NCBI RefSeq assembly: GCF_040537815.1
Contig: NZ_JBEWSZ010000005.1
Span: forward strand, 124,001 to 188,000
DNA: 64,000 nucleotides
Source: Mesorhizobium shangrilense
Lineage (GTDB): Bacteria; Pseudomonadota; Alphaproteobacteria; Rhizobiales; Rhizobiaceae
Direction: 5' to 3'
The stretch's first letter is position 1. Each line of letters begins with the position of its first letter. This document shows, piece after piece, positions 10,118 through 17,414 of this stretch. Below the pieces are notes generated by a model that made no database searches, was not told where the DNA came from, and was given only the letters and a program-made list of their open reading frames with translations. Made by a program: the position numbers and the translations under genes.

Positions 10118-10630
10118 TCAGTCCATCGACGCCTGCGGCCCGGTCACGGTTCGCGGGCAGTCGAAGGAATCCCAATGGATGTCCTTCAAGACCCAAGAGG
10201 GTCTACTGCCGCACGCGTTCACGGGTGGGGAGCACGCCGGACAGACGAAGGCGCCAAAGCTGTTGATCTCGATGGCTCCCTTCAGATCGACCGGGTTCAC
10301 AATCGCCGCGAACGCGCCGGACCGATATTGAAATACCACGATTTTCCCCGCGCCGCCGGGCCCGGTCCAGCTATAGCGTGCGCGGGGCTCCTCATAGCCA
10401 TTGTCCTCGACCGACTCGAGATGGCCGGCTGAGCCTATGGATTTCTGGAGGTCGGCGAATGTCACGAGGCCTCGCAGATGTCTCGCCCAGGTCGCCGTTA
10501 TGGCAAACTCAGCCTCGCCCTTTCCCGATTCGGCCGGCCAGGATTGCGCGAAGGACGAGACCGACGCCCCCGCCAACATCGACACCAGCGCGAAAAGACA
10601 CGCCTTCCCTGCAGTGCGACCTGGGTGCAT
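10118..10630 (-). CDS. Hypothetical secreted protein
   Basis: A protein of about 170 residues not matched to any family I recognise. From the ATG at 10630 it has a plausible signal peptide (basic start, hydrophobic core LFALVSMLAGASV, cleavage after SFAQ). An upstream in-frame ATG at 10657 would add nine residues. The mature part contains several cysteines near the C-terminus (CPAC, NACG, FDCP) that could form disulphides. It is convergent with the response regulator gene. Codon use looks like the surrounding genes. Confidence 0.65.
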   Translation of the reverse strand: MHPGRTAGKACLFALVSMLAGASVSSFAQSWPAESGKGEAEFAITATWARHLRGLVTFADLQKSIGSAGHLESVEDNGYEEPRARYSWTGPGGAGKIVVFQYRSGAFAAIVNPVDLKGAIEINSFGAFVCPACSPPVNACGSRPSWVLKDIHWDSFDCPRTVTGPQASMD

Positions 10631-10657
10631 TTCCCATTGTACCAAAACTGTTTTCAT

Positions 10658-10917
10658 CCGGCGATAGACGGGCTGGGGCTATGTTTGCGCAGCCGCCATG
10701 CACGGTCCATTCAACGCCGCCAGGGGTAGAGTGCATCCAAGAGACGTGGCTAACGCCAGTTGCCGGCGAACGCCCCTTCTGGCGGTTTGTTCCGGCGGAG
10801 AGGCCTCACATATGGAGTCAAATAGTTAGATTCTGTTCCGGGAACAAAGGCGTAGCCAGCCCTTTATATTCCCGGCGACTAACGTAAGCGCCAGATGACC
10901 GAACAAGGGAGATAACT
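10658..10917. promoter_or_regulatory. Divergent intergenic region with a TGTTCC/GGAACA palindrome
   Basis: A 260-bp region between the minus-strand secreted protein and the plus-strand DUF1236 gene. The 13-bp perfect palindrome TGTTCCGGGAACA lies at 10834-10846, about 72 bp before the DUF1236 start. GGAAC resembles the -35 of EcfG-type promoters, but no CGTT follows at the right spacing. A Shine-Dalgarno AAGGGAG lies at about 10905. No gene was seen here. Confidence 0.4.
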
Positions 10918-11223
10918 ATGAAAACGTATATGATTACCTTGGCAGCCGGCGCCATTTTGATGTCAGGCTTGGGCGTGGCAATGGCGGATACCATCATCGT
11001 CAAGCCGGAGGACCAGAAGGTTTACCGGGAATATGTCCACAAGAACCCGCTTGCCTCGATCAAGCTTCCCGGAGTCGAATTGAATGTCGGCACAAGACTT
11101 GATGACAAGGTCGAGCTTCGAGAGGTGCCCAACGAGAGATACCGGTACACCGTCATTGAAGGAAGAACGGTGCTGGTGGACCCCGATACCCATCAGGTCG
11201 TCCAGGTTCTGGATGCCGAATGA
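10918..11223 (+). CDS. DUF1236 family secreted protein
   Basis: A 101-residue exported protein with a signal peptide (residues 1-23, cleavage after AMA) and a C-terminal DUF1236-type segment (YRYTVIEGRTVLVDP, then QVVQVL). DUF1236 proteins are common and often repeated in rhizobial genomes; their function is unknown. It is a single gene, followed by a strong hairpin at 11241. Confidence 0.82.
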   Translation: MKTYMITLAAGAILMSGLGVAMADTIIVKPEDQKVYREYVHKNPLASIKLPGVELNVGTRLDDKVELREVPNERYRYTVIEGRTVLVDPDTHQVVQVLDAE

Positions 11224-11240
11224 TCGGCCAATGGCCCCCA

Positions 11241-11262
11241 GGCCCGCGCGAAAGCGCGGGCC
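11241..11262 (+). terminator. GC-rich GAAA-loop hairpin after the DUF1236 gene
   Basis: Arms GGCCCGCGC and GCGCGGGCC form a perfect 9-bp stem closed by a GAAA tetraloop, 17 bp after the DUF1236 stop. There is no downstream T-run, so it may stop transcription only weakly or mainly protect the 3' end. Confidence 0.5.
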
Positions 11263-11406
11263 CGGATTGCGCTGGTAAGGGCGCGGGCTTTCTCGGACAA
11301 CCGTCGTATGGGCGCCTAGGAGCGCCGCCGGGCTCAATCGATGTTCATTAGCGTTTCCTCACGAAATAGGATATGATGCCAGTTTGGGTGGCGGGGAGAT
11401 GGCACC

Positions 11407-11550
11407 ATGCGTGCCGACAAAGGGAATCTACAAAAACTTCAGGGGTTCGATCGTTTCGCTGTGATGACGCTTGTGCTGATCTCCAGCCTGTACGTCATCC
11501 TGGTGACGGTGATCGAATTTGGCGAGGATTTCGGGTTCTACTGGCCTTGA
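11407..11550 (+). CDS. Small single-helix membrane protein (47 aa)
   Basis: A short open frame coding a 47-residue protein: a charged N-terminus (MRADKGNLQKLQGFDRF), one hydrophobic helix of about 20 residues (AVMTLVLISSLYVILVTVI), then an acidic and aromatic tail ending FGFYWP. A GGGGAG Shine-Dalgarno lies 8 bp before the ATG. The single-helix topology and the good ribosome site support a real gene; no family is recognised. Confidence 0.5.
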   Translation: MRADKGNLQKLQGFDRFAVMTLVLISSLYVILVTVIEFGEDFGFYWP

Positions 11551-11605
11551 TTTGATGGGGAACGCCATAAGGGGCGAGTGGTCGCACGGCCTGGAACCGA
11601 AGCGA

Positions 11606-12007
11606 TCAGATATTGAAGACGTGCGACGCGATCAGCCCGGCCAGGAGCACGCCCGCAATGAGAGCAATGATCGAGGCGAGGAACCAGCGCAGCGTGACTT
11701 GATAGACCGGCTCGTCGTCGTCCCGTGGGAGCAGTGACCGCCACAGTGCGAGGAGCTGAAGGACGATGGCCATTGCCAGCAGGAGCGTCGCCAGGATCGA
11801 GGCAACCGACCATTCGCCTTCAGCTTCGAAATTCCAGTAGCGCAGGAAAAGAAGCGAAAATCCGAGCAGCACGGTGATCGCGGAGATGACACCCTGTCGG
11901 TAGCCGGCGGGCAATGGAACCTTGCGCGCCTTGATTGCCTGAGAATGTGGCTCGATGGCCTCCTGGCGATCGGGATCGTCATCCGGGCCTTTGGGCGGGT
12001 CGATCAT
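11606..12007 (-). CDS. Hypothetical three-helix membrane protein
   Basis: A 133-residue protein with a hydrophilic, Asp/Pro-rich N-terminus (PPKGPDDDPDR) and three predicted helices at about 48-65, 73-92 and 110-130. The ATG at 12007 is chosen because the longer frame adds a basic stretch with no membrane or signal character and collides with the upstream small gene. Function unknown. Confidence 0.65.
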   Translation of the reverse strand: MIDPPKGPDDDPDRQEAIEPHSQAIKARKVPLPAGYRQGVISAITVLLGFSLLFLRYWNFEAEGEWSVASILATLLLAMAIVLQLLALWRSLLPRDDDEPVYQVTLRWFLASIIALIAGVLLAGLIASHVFNI

Positions 12008-12188
12008 CTTCCTTCCATATCCGGCACTTCGCCATGGTCGCACGATCGATGGCCCTTGAAATGGCCTCCCGGGCCGGATCGGCATGCCGACTCCAAGCTA
12101 AGACACCGGCATGTTGTCCGGCAAGCGCCTTGGCTGTTCGGATGGCGCCTTGGAAATCAAGGTACTGATTTTCAACATGGCGCAACAT
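11979..12188 (-). CDS. Small hypothetical protein (69 aa)
   Basis: An open frame coding a 69-residue soluble protein (start MLRHVENQYLDFQGAI, then AKALAGQHAGVLAWS). Its amino-acid make-up looks protein-like rather than like an antisense shadow. It ends 29 bp inside the start of the downstream membrane-protein gene. No clear family and no strong Shine-Dalgarno; it could be a chance frame. Confidence 0.4.
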   Translation of the reverse strand: MLRHVENQYLDFQGAIRTAKALAGQHAGVLAWSRHADPAREAISRAIDRATMAKCRIWKEDDRPAQRPG

Positions 12189-12234
12189 GAGTGCACCAAC
12201 GATCAGGCGTTAAACTCTTGATTTTGTTGGTAGT

Positions 12235-12274
12235 TCCCGACAGGAATCGAACCTGTGACCTACAGATTAGGAAT
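12235..12274 (-). repeat. Left attachment-site copy: 3' fragment of tRNA-Arg
   Basis: These 40 bp are identical to 14617-14656 inside the intact tRNA-Arg(CCT). They cover the anticodon loop, variable region, T arm and part of the acceptor stem. The match breaks right after the anticodon loop, and the far end reads TGGTAG instead of TGGTGA, still ending in a CCA complement at 12228-12230. The 5' half of a tRNA is absent, so this is not a functional tRNA gene. Confidence 0.85.
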
Positions 12275-12431
12275 TTCACGGCACGAGTTGCGCGACGTTT
12301 CCGCCTCTTTCCGTGTGTATCCACAAACCATTGATGTCAATTCCATTTCGTTATGTTCTTTCATCCTGTTTCCTGGGGTTGTCGGTTTTGGTGACGCCCC
12401 GGGCGACGACGCAGATCGAAATGGCGTTTCG

Positions 12432-12512
12432 GTGATCAAGAGCAAACTGACAAAGCGAACCGTCGATGCCGCCGCGCCTCGTGACGCCCGGTATGTGCTG
12501 TTTGAGAAAGCC
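12432..12512 (+). pseudogene. N-terminal fragment of a tyrosine integrase
   Basis: From a GTG at 12432 the frame reads VIKSKLTKRTVDAAAPRDAR and then YVLFE. This is the typical start of the Arm-type DNA-binding domain (DUF4102) of tRNA-targeting integrases (KLTKRxVDAA...P...YxLxD). The homology ends after about 27 residues, where the next fragment begins on the other strand. The core-binding and catalytic domains are missing. Confidence 0.7.
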
Positions 12513-12655
12513 CGACGGTCCAACGGCTGGTCATCTACTGATCGAGGTGACGGAAACACATAGTCGCTCCCATTGCCCTCCACCGCCGCCTTGGCATCAT
12601 CCAGCAACGCAAGGGCAGCGGTGCTGAGTGGAACCGGTTTCTCAGGCCTCGCCCT
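12497..12655 (-). pseudogene. Internal/C-terminal fragment of a tyrosine integrase
   Basis: On the minus strand this reads PEKPVPLSTAALALLDDAKA, then DYVFPSPRS and QPLDRRAFS. It matches the stretch of phage-type integrases between the first catalytic arginine and the HxxR box (VPLS...AL.LL...A......YVFPS). No start, HxxR box or catalytic tyrosine is present. It abuts the N-terminal fragment on the opposite strand, so the original integrase was broken and one part inverted, or two integrases decayed here. Confidence 0.65.
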
Positions 12656-12788
12656 CCCCGAATGAACCTGGGGGAGTCAGCCATTTCTTGCAACCATCGG
12701 CATTAAGTTGTTTGATGATCGACCGTCTGTGCCGAGATGCCGGACGAACCGATCCCGGTCACAGACAATAACAAGGGAGGACCGTGAG

Positions 12789-13079
12789 ATGCATGCCGTG
12801 GTCAGAACGTTTAGTGGTACGGGTGCGAAGGAACTGTTTGACCTGCTCGAAGCCAAAAAGGGAGACGTCGAAGCCGTTTTGCGGAAGGTAAAGGGGTTTA
12901 CCGGTTATACATTGATCAGAACAGGTAATGGCGGACTTTCCGTGACAGTCTGTAAGGACAAGGCAGGCACCGACGAGAGTGTCGTTGTAGCCCGTGACTG
13001 GGTGAAGAAAAATGCGTCAGGGACCGGTGTTGCTCCGCCAACCTTGGCCGAGGGTTCGGTCATCTTGCATCTGAAGTGA
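12789..13079 (+). CDS. Conserved rhizobial-type small protein
   Basis: A 96-residue soluble protein. A GGGAGGA Shine-Dalgarno lies about 10 bp before the ATG. The sequence (GAKELFDLLEAKKGDVEAVL, then GFTGYTLIRTGNGGLSVTV) suggests a small ferredoxin-like/ABM fold: a helix followed by strands that report on one small domain. Similar proteins are remembered from rhizobia as hypothetical. It lies inside the tRNA-bounded remnant and appears intact. Confidence 0.7.
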   Translation: MHAVVRTFSGTGAKELFDLLEAKKGDVEAVLRKVKGFTGYTLIRTGNGGLSVTVCKDKAGTDESVVVARDWVKKNASGTGVAPPTLAEGSVILHLK

Positions 13080-13484
13080 TGGCTATACGGGCGAAGCAAT
13101 CTTCCTAGCCCCACGGCTCTGCGGACATTGAACCCTCAGCAGGTCCTGCTTGCCGGCGTCAGGCAATGAAATGACGCTGCGCGTCGAGGATCCTGGCGAT
13201 CACTGAAAATGCGTCGGGTCCGCTGTCGACGGCTCCAAAAGCGCAAACGTTGCGCAGGCTGGGCACTTCCGGGAGACAGCGGACTCAAACTAGGGCCGAG
13301 AGGGTGCAAGGCCCTTTATGATCCCTATGCGGGGATCATTGCGATAACGCCGGGCGGGTACAAACGTTCCGCCGGCTGAAAAAGATATATCCGGCCGCTT
13401 GCGCCCAGATGGCGCTTCCAAGCGAGCCTTGGAATTAGCGTCGCTATCTGGCTTCTGCTCGACCTGGGTGGCTCGTGAAGGGCT
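13080..13484. other. Gene-free stretch inside the island remnant
   Basis: No convincing gene in about 400 bp. A short minus-strand frame ending at about 13164 (tail SVIARILDAQRHFIA) could be the end of a decayed gene. The frame at 13325-13564 on the minus strand reads as an Arg/Pro-rich shadow. Confidence 0.4.
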
Positions 13485-13662
13485 TTAACGTGCGGGCGTC
13501 CCGAGGATCTTAAGTGCTTCCTCTCTAGTGATGCCGCATTTGCGAGCAAAGTAGTCCGCCTCAATCGCCCTTTCCAGGTCCGAACCGATGGCGGAGCTTC
13601 ACTAGGTCGAGCGCCTGGTTATGGTTGCACGGCCCATGGTGGCAGTGCGCCATCACGGTCAT
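13485..13662 (-). pseudogene. Broken small Cys/His protein gene with a DUF3606-like tail
   Basis: From the ATG at 13662 the frame reads MTVMAHCHHGPCNHNQALDL and continues VKLRHRFGP, then stops at 13561. This matches the first half of a small rhizobial Cys/His protein family remembered to continue into a CxxC zinc-ribbon. In another frame the DNA continues as DLERAIEADYFARKCGITR, ending at 13485, which resembles a DUF3606-type helix. The frame change and missing second CxxC indicate decay or a fusion of two remnants. Confidence 0.5.
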
Positions 13663-13709
13663 CTTTGCGTCTATCAGCGATTGGAATGTCCAGCCTCTGT
13701 CATCAAGCG

Positions 13710-13928
13710 CTAGCGGTTGTCCATCAGGACGGCCAGATGCCTGGTACCGGCGCTTTCCACAATCAGTTCCTCAAGCCGCGTGTCGCCGACGCGCGACGGT
13801 GTGACGCGACGTCTGACTACACGAAACGCTTCAGAAATCGAAACTGCTGTGGTTTTCGCGTGATCATCCAAGTAACGGCCGACTTCAATCACGGCATCTG
13901 CATCGACGTTGGACGGCAATTCTCGCAT
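13710..13928 (-). CDS. Small hypothetical protein
   Basis: A 72-residue protein (start MRELPSNVDADAVIEVGRYL). The ATG at 13928 is preferred over 13946 because CAGGAGG lies at the right distance before it. The sequence is hydrophilic with alternating helix and strand tendency; no known domain. It lies within the island remnant. Confidence 0.55.
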   Translation of the reverse strand: MRELPSNVDADAVIEVGRYLDDHAKTTAVSISEAFRVVRRRVTPSRVGDTRLEELIVESAGTRHLAVLMDNR

Positions 13929-14108
13929 GGCACCCTCCTGCGGCATCCGAACCTTGCTACTCAGAAGTATCGCGCTGAATGGCCAAAGTGTCGATGGTGA
14001 TCAGAGCCTCACCAGCGCGCGTTCCCGCTGGCCGTTCTCCTACAGCGCCGAAGCGCCTAGCGCGTCCTGACGCGTCCCTATGGCTTGCTGCTGCTGGCCT
14101 GATGCGGC

Positions 14109-14300
14109 CTAGATGGTAGTGAAACGTTCCAGCCCAAGCCGAATCCGCTGGCCCTCGGCGTAGGCGCGCGCATAGCTCTCGATGCCGAATGGCTGGACAA
14201 CGGGTTCGCCGTTGCCCTCGCAGATAAAGACGAACCACTCGCCCATGGCGTCGACGACCTCTACGGATTGGATGGATTGAGGCGGTTGCTGATCGTACAT
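14109..14300 (-). CDS. Small hypothetical protein (63 aa)
   Basis: A 63-residue protein (start MYDQQPPQSIQSVEVVDAMG; later GEPVVQPFGIESYARAYAEG). The pattern of a short beta hairpin followed by a helix (ARAYAEGQRIRLGLE) recurs in small rhizobial proteins of unknown role. It is preceded by GGGAGGTCG. It is the gene nearest the tRNA end of the island remnant. Confidence 0.55.
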   Translation of the reverse strand: MYDQQPPQSIQSVEVVDAMGEWFVFICEGNGEPVVQPFGIESYARAYAEGQRIRLGLERFTTI

Positions 14301-14610
14301 CGCTTTCGACCTCCCGGGGCGAAAGCATCTGTGGTCTCTTTCTGCCGCCGACGCCCTTGCCAGTTGTCAGCGATGCGGGGACGGTACGCTCGTATGGCCA
14401 GGGCGGTCCAATCACGAAGAAAGACCAGCAAAAGGCGCGCTACGCCCAACACGCTGCTCGCGCTCTGGCGCAAGACCGAGGCGAGACCTCCAGCGCATGA
14501 AGGCCAAGGCCAGACGCGTCTAATTCAAGGTTTGCGTTGCCTGGTGATGACGGAAAGCGGCACGAAACGGCCGATCTATCGGAAAATGAATTATAAAACA
14601 GCGGGTTACG

Positions 14611-14687
14611 TGGTGATCCCGACAGGAATCGAACCTGTGACCTACAGATTAGGAATCTGCCGCTCTATCCTACTGAGCTACGGGACC
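14611..14687 (-). tRNA. tRNA-Arg (anticodon CCT)
   Basis: A complete 77-nt tRNA with encoded CCA. On the minus strand the acceptor pair is GGTCCCG/CGGGATC with discriminator A. The anticodon loop TTCCTAA gives CCT (Arg, codon AGG), and the T arm contains GGTTCGATTCC. Its 3' part is duplicated at 12235-12274, so the gene served as an integration site. Confidence 0.95.
14617..14656 (-). repeat. Right attachment-site copy within tRNA-Arg
   Basis: The 40 bp shared with 12235-12274. Identity begins in the anticodon loop and runs into the acceptor stem, the region commonly used as crossover by tRNA-targeting tyrosine integrases. Confidence 0.8.
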
Positions 14688-14865
14688 ACGCGGCCCGACA
14701 CATAGCCGCTTCGGACCGTTTCGCCAAGAGGCAGGCCGAACGCAATAGGCCCTTTGTTTCGCGGGGATTAACGTCCGATGCCTCGGCCCGGGTGCCATGG
14801 CGGGCCGAATACGGTCATATCCGGGGAGGTTTGCGCCGGCCGCTATCGTTGACCGGCGCTGCCTG

Positions 14866-16029
14866 TCACGCGGCGAGCGCGGTCTCCGCCAGTTTCACCC
14901 AGTAGCTCATGCCGTGTGGGATGATCTCGTCGTTGAAATCATAGGCCGGGTTGTGAAGGCCCGCCGTATCGCCATTGCCGATGAATATGAAGGCGCCGGG
15001 GCGGGCTTCCAGCATGTAGGAGAAATCCTCTCCGCCCATCACTGGCTGGATGGCGCGGTGGACATGATTGTCGCCGGCGACCACCGCGGCGACGTCGCCA
15101 GCAAAGACCGTCTCGTCCGCGTGATTGAAGGTGACAGGGTAGTTCGACTGGAAGTCGACGTCGATCTTGGCGCCGAACGCAGTGCTCAAGCCGGCGCAGA
15201 TGGCGCGGATGCGCTCTTCCGCCTTCTTGGCGATTTCCTTCTTCAGGGTTCGCACGGTGCCGGCAATCTCGGCCGATTCGGGAATGATGTTGTAGGCGTC
15301 GCCGGCATGGAATTTCGTCACCGAGACCACCACGGCCTCGACAGGGTCGGTGCTGCGCGAGGCGATGGTCTGCAGCGCGCCGACAAGCTGGCTGGTGATG
15401 ACGATCGGGTCGATCGTGCCGTGCGGCATCGCGGCATGGCCGCCCCTGCCTTTGACGGTGATGGTGAATTCGGCGGTTGCCGCCATGATCGGACCCGGAC
15501 GGATGGCGAACTGCCCGACCGCCAGGCCCGGCATATTGTGCATGCCGAACACCTTGCCGATGTCGAAACGCTCCATCATGCCGTCCTTGACCATTTCATT
15601 GCCGCCGCCGCCGCCCTCTTCCGCCGGCTGGAAGATCACCGCGACCGAGCCGGCGAAGTTGCGCGTCTCGGCGAGATATTTCGCTGCCCCCAGCAACATT
15701 GCGGTATGGCCGTCATGGCCGCATGCATGCATCTTTCCAGGAATGGTCGAGGCATAGGATTTTCCGGTGATCTCGTTGAGCGGCAGCGCGTCCATATCGG
15801 CGCGCAGGCCAATGGTCGCACCCTTGCCCCGGCGGCCGTGGATGATGCCGACGACGCCGGTCTTGCCAAGTCCGGTCACCACGTCGTCGCAGCCGAATTC
15901 CTTCAGCTTCTCGGTGACGAAGGCCGCGGTCTTGAAGACATCGAAGTTCAATTCAGGCGTCTGGTGGATATGGCGGCGCCAGCCGGCGACTTCGTCCTGC
16001 ATTTCGGCGGCGCGGTTCAGGATTGGCAT
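14866..16029 (-). CDS. M20 family metal-dependent amidohydrolase
   Basis: A 387-residue cytosolic peptidase/aminoacylase of the M20D group (hippurate hydrolase or N-acyl-amino-acid amidohydrolase type). Metal and catalytic motifs are visible: GLRADMDALP, MHACGHDGHTAM with the metal-site Cys and His, and PAEEGGGG with the general-base glutamate. The dimerisation domain lies in the middle. The true substrate is uncertain. It is a lone gene, divergent from the DacF-like gene. Confidence 0.87.
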   Translation of the reverse strand: MPILNRAAEMQDEVAGWRRHIHQTPELNFDVFKTAAFVTEKLKEFGCDDVVTGLGKTGVVGIIHGRRGKGATIGLRADMDALPLNEITGKSYASTIPGKMHACGHDGHTAMLLGAAKYLAETRNFAGSVAVIFQPAEEGGGGGNEMVKDGMMERFDIGKVFGMHNMPGLAVGQFAIRPGPIMAATAEFTITVKGRGGHAAMPHGTIDPIVITSQLVGALQTIASRSTDPVEAVVVSVTKFHAGDAYNIIPESAEIAGTVRTLKKEIAKKAEERIRAICAGLSTAFGAKIDVDFQSNYPVTFNHADETVFAGDVAAVVAGDNHVHRAIQPVMGGEDFSYMLEARPGAFIFIGNGDTAGLHNPAYDFNDEIIPHGMSYWVKLAETALAA

Positions 16030-16237
16030 GATTCAATCTCACTGTTCGAGCAGGCGGTTTCCGCTTGCCACTTTGTAATCGTGATCGTCAGGCGCTTTGC
16101 CATGTTGGCGTCACATAGGATAAATAGCACCGCAACAACGGATCCGGAGAGGGTCGGATCCACTATGCTGGCCATCCGGTAACGAAATCTTACGGAGCCA
16201 GGGGCGACTACGGCAAGAGGCGATTTCGGATTTCACC

Positions 16238-17401
16238 ATGTGGCACAGGCATTTCCTGAAACTATTGTTTGCTGGCGCGGTCGCGCTGCCGGCACTGATC
16301 GGGTCGGCGCAGGCCAATCCAGTGATCCTGTTCGACTTGAACAGTGGCAAGATCATCCAGCACCAGGATGCCTTCGAGCGCTGGTATCCAGCGTCGCTGA
16401 GCAAGCTGATGACGGCCTATGTGACGTTTCGTGCCATCGCCGCCGGCGAGGTCCAGCTTGATTCGCCGATCAAGGTGACAAAGCACTCCGCCGGCGAACC
16501 GCCGAGCAAGATGGGGTTCAAGCCGGGCTCGGTCATGCGGCTCGACAACGCGCTGAAGATGATGCTGGTCAAATCGGCCAACGACATCGCCATGGCAGTG
16601 GGTGAGAATGTCGGCGGCTCGCAGTCGGCCTTCGCCGATCGCATGAACGTCGAGGCGCAGCGGCTCGGCATGACAGGTACGCATTTCGTCAACCCGAACG
16701 GGCTGTTTTCGCCGGAACAGTATACGACGGCGCGCGATCTCGCTGTGCTGGTGATCGCACTGCGCCGCGACTTCCCGCAATATGCGCCGTGGTTCTCGAT
16801 CGAGGGTCTCGCCGTCGGCAAGAAGGCCATCTCGAACTACAATCTGCTGATCGGCCGCTATCCGGGAGCCGATGGCATGAAGACCGGCTTCGTCTGCCCT
16901 TCGGGTTTCAACATGATCGGGTCGGCGACACGCAACGGCCGCACGCTGGTTGCCGTGGTGCTCGGCGAAAAATCCGCCGTCAGCCGCGCGGAGGCCGCCG
17001 CCAAACTGCTCGACGAGGGTTTTGCAACGCCAACCGCCGGCTCGACCACCGTCGCCACGCTGGCGTCCTATGGCGATACGCTCGCGGTCAACGACATGCA
17101 GGACGAGATCTGCAAGAAGAAGGCCGCCGAGGAGCAGTCGGAAGCCCCGCCGCCGGTCGCCAAGAAGGATGCGCCGAAGTCGCTCTATCAGCAAAAACTC
17201 GACCATGTGCCGACGCTGGTCGCCGTCGGTCTCGGCGGCGCAACCGGCCCGGCGCCGAAGGCGCTGCTTGCTCAGTCCAGCCAGGAATATGCCGATGTGC
17301 CGCTTCCGAGCTGGCGGCCAGACAGGCCGGCACCGGCCGGTGCCGATCCGATCGTGTCGGGCGCCGTTGCGGTGCAGGGCGACCAGCCGGCCAAGAATTG
17401 A
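16238..17401 (+). CDS. D-alanyl-D-alanine carboxypeptidase (PBP5/DacF type)
   Basis: A 387-residue exported serine DD-peptidase that trims peptidoglycan pentapeptides. It has a signal peptide (cleavage after AQA, about residue 26) and all three penicillin-binding motifs: SLSK (Ser53-Lys56), SAN (113-115) and KTG (215-217). After the peptidase domain there is a Pro/Ala/Lys-rich tail of about 100 residues in place of a standard PBP5 C-terminal domain; a membrane anchor is not evident. It ends 13 bp before the CobW-type gene. Confidence 0.9.
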   Translation: MWHRHFLKLLFAGAVALPALIGSAQANPVILFDLNSGKIIQHQDAFERWYPASLSKLMTAYVTFRAIAAGEVQLDSPIKVTKHSAGEPPSKMGFKPGSVMRLDNALKMMLVKSANDIAMAVGENVGGSQSAFADRMNVEAQRLGMTGTHFVNPNGLFSPEQYTTARDLAVLVIALRRDFPQYAPWFSIEGLAVGKKAISNYNLLIGRYPGADGMKTGFVCPSGFNMIGSATRNGRTLVAVVLGEKSAVSRAEAAAKLLDEGFATPTAGSTTVATLASYGDTLAVNDMQDEICKKKAAEEQSEAPPPVAKKDAPKSLYQQKLDHVPTLVAVGLGGATGPAPKALLAQSSQEYADVPLPSWRPDRPAPAGADPIVSGAVAVQGDQPAKN

Positions 17402-17414
17402 AACGGCCCGATAG

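Larger units (their letters stand above)
12235..14656. mobile_element. Decayed genomic island remnant at tRNA-Arg(CCT)
   Basis: A region of about 2.4 kb bounded by identical 40-bp direct repeats at 12235-12274 and 14617-14656. The right copy is the 3' part of an intact minus-strand tRNA-Arg; the left copy is a tRNA fragment with no 5' half. This is the geometry left when an integrase inserts at a tRNA 3' end and rebuilds the tRNA. Inside are two fragments of a tyrosine integrase in opposite orientations, a frameshifted small gene and three short hypothetical genes. No intact integrase, transfer or cargo system remains, so it appears immobile. Confidence 0.72.

Noticed and set aside
10834..10875. 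EcfG-type general stress promoter for the DUF1236 gene
   Set aside because: GGAAC is present but no CGTT follows at 16-18 bp, so the consensus is incomplete.
13325..13564. 79-residue minus-strand frame in the island remnant
   Set aside because: Arg/Pro-rich with no Shine-Dalgarno; another frame over its upstream part shows the more convincing broken Cys/His gene.
14797..16182. 461-residue plus-strand frame
   Set aside because: Antisense to the M20 peptidase, which has its metal motifs intact.
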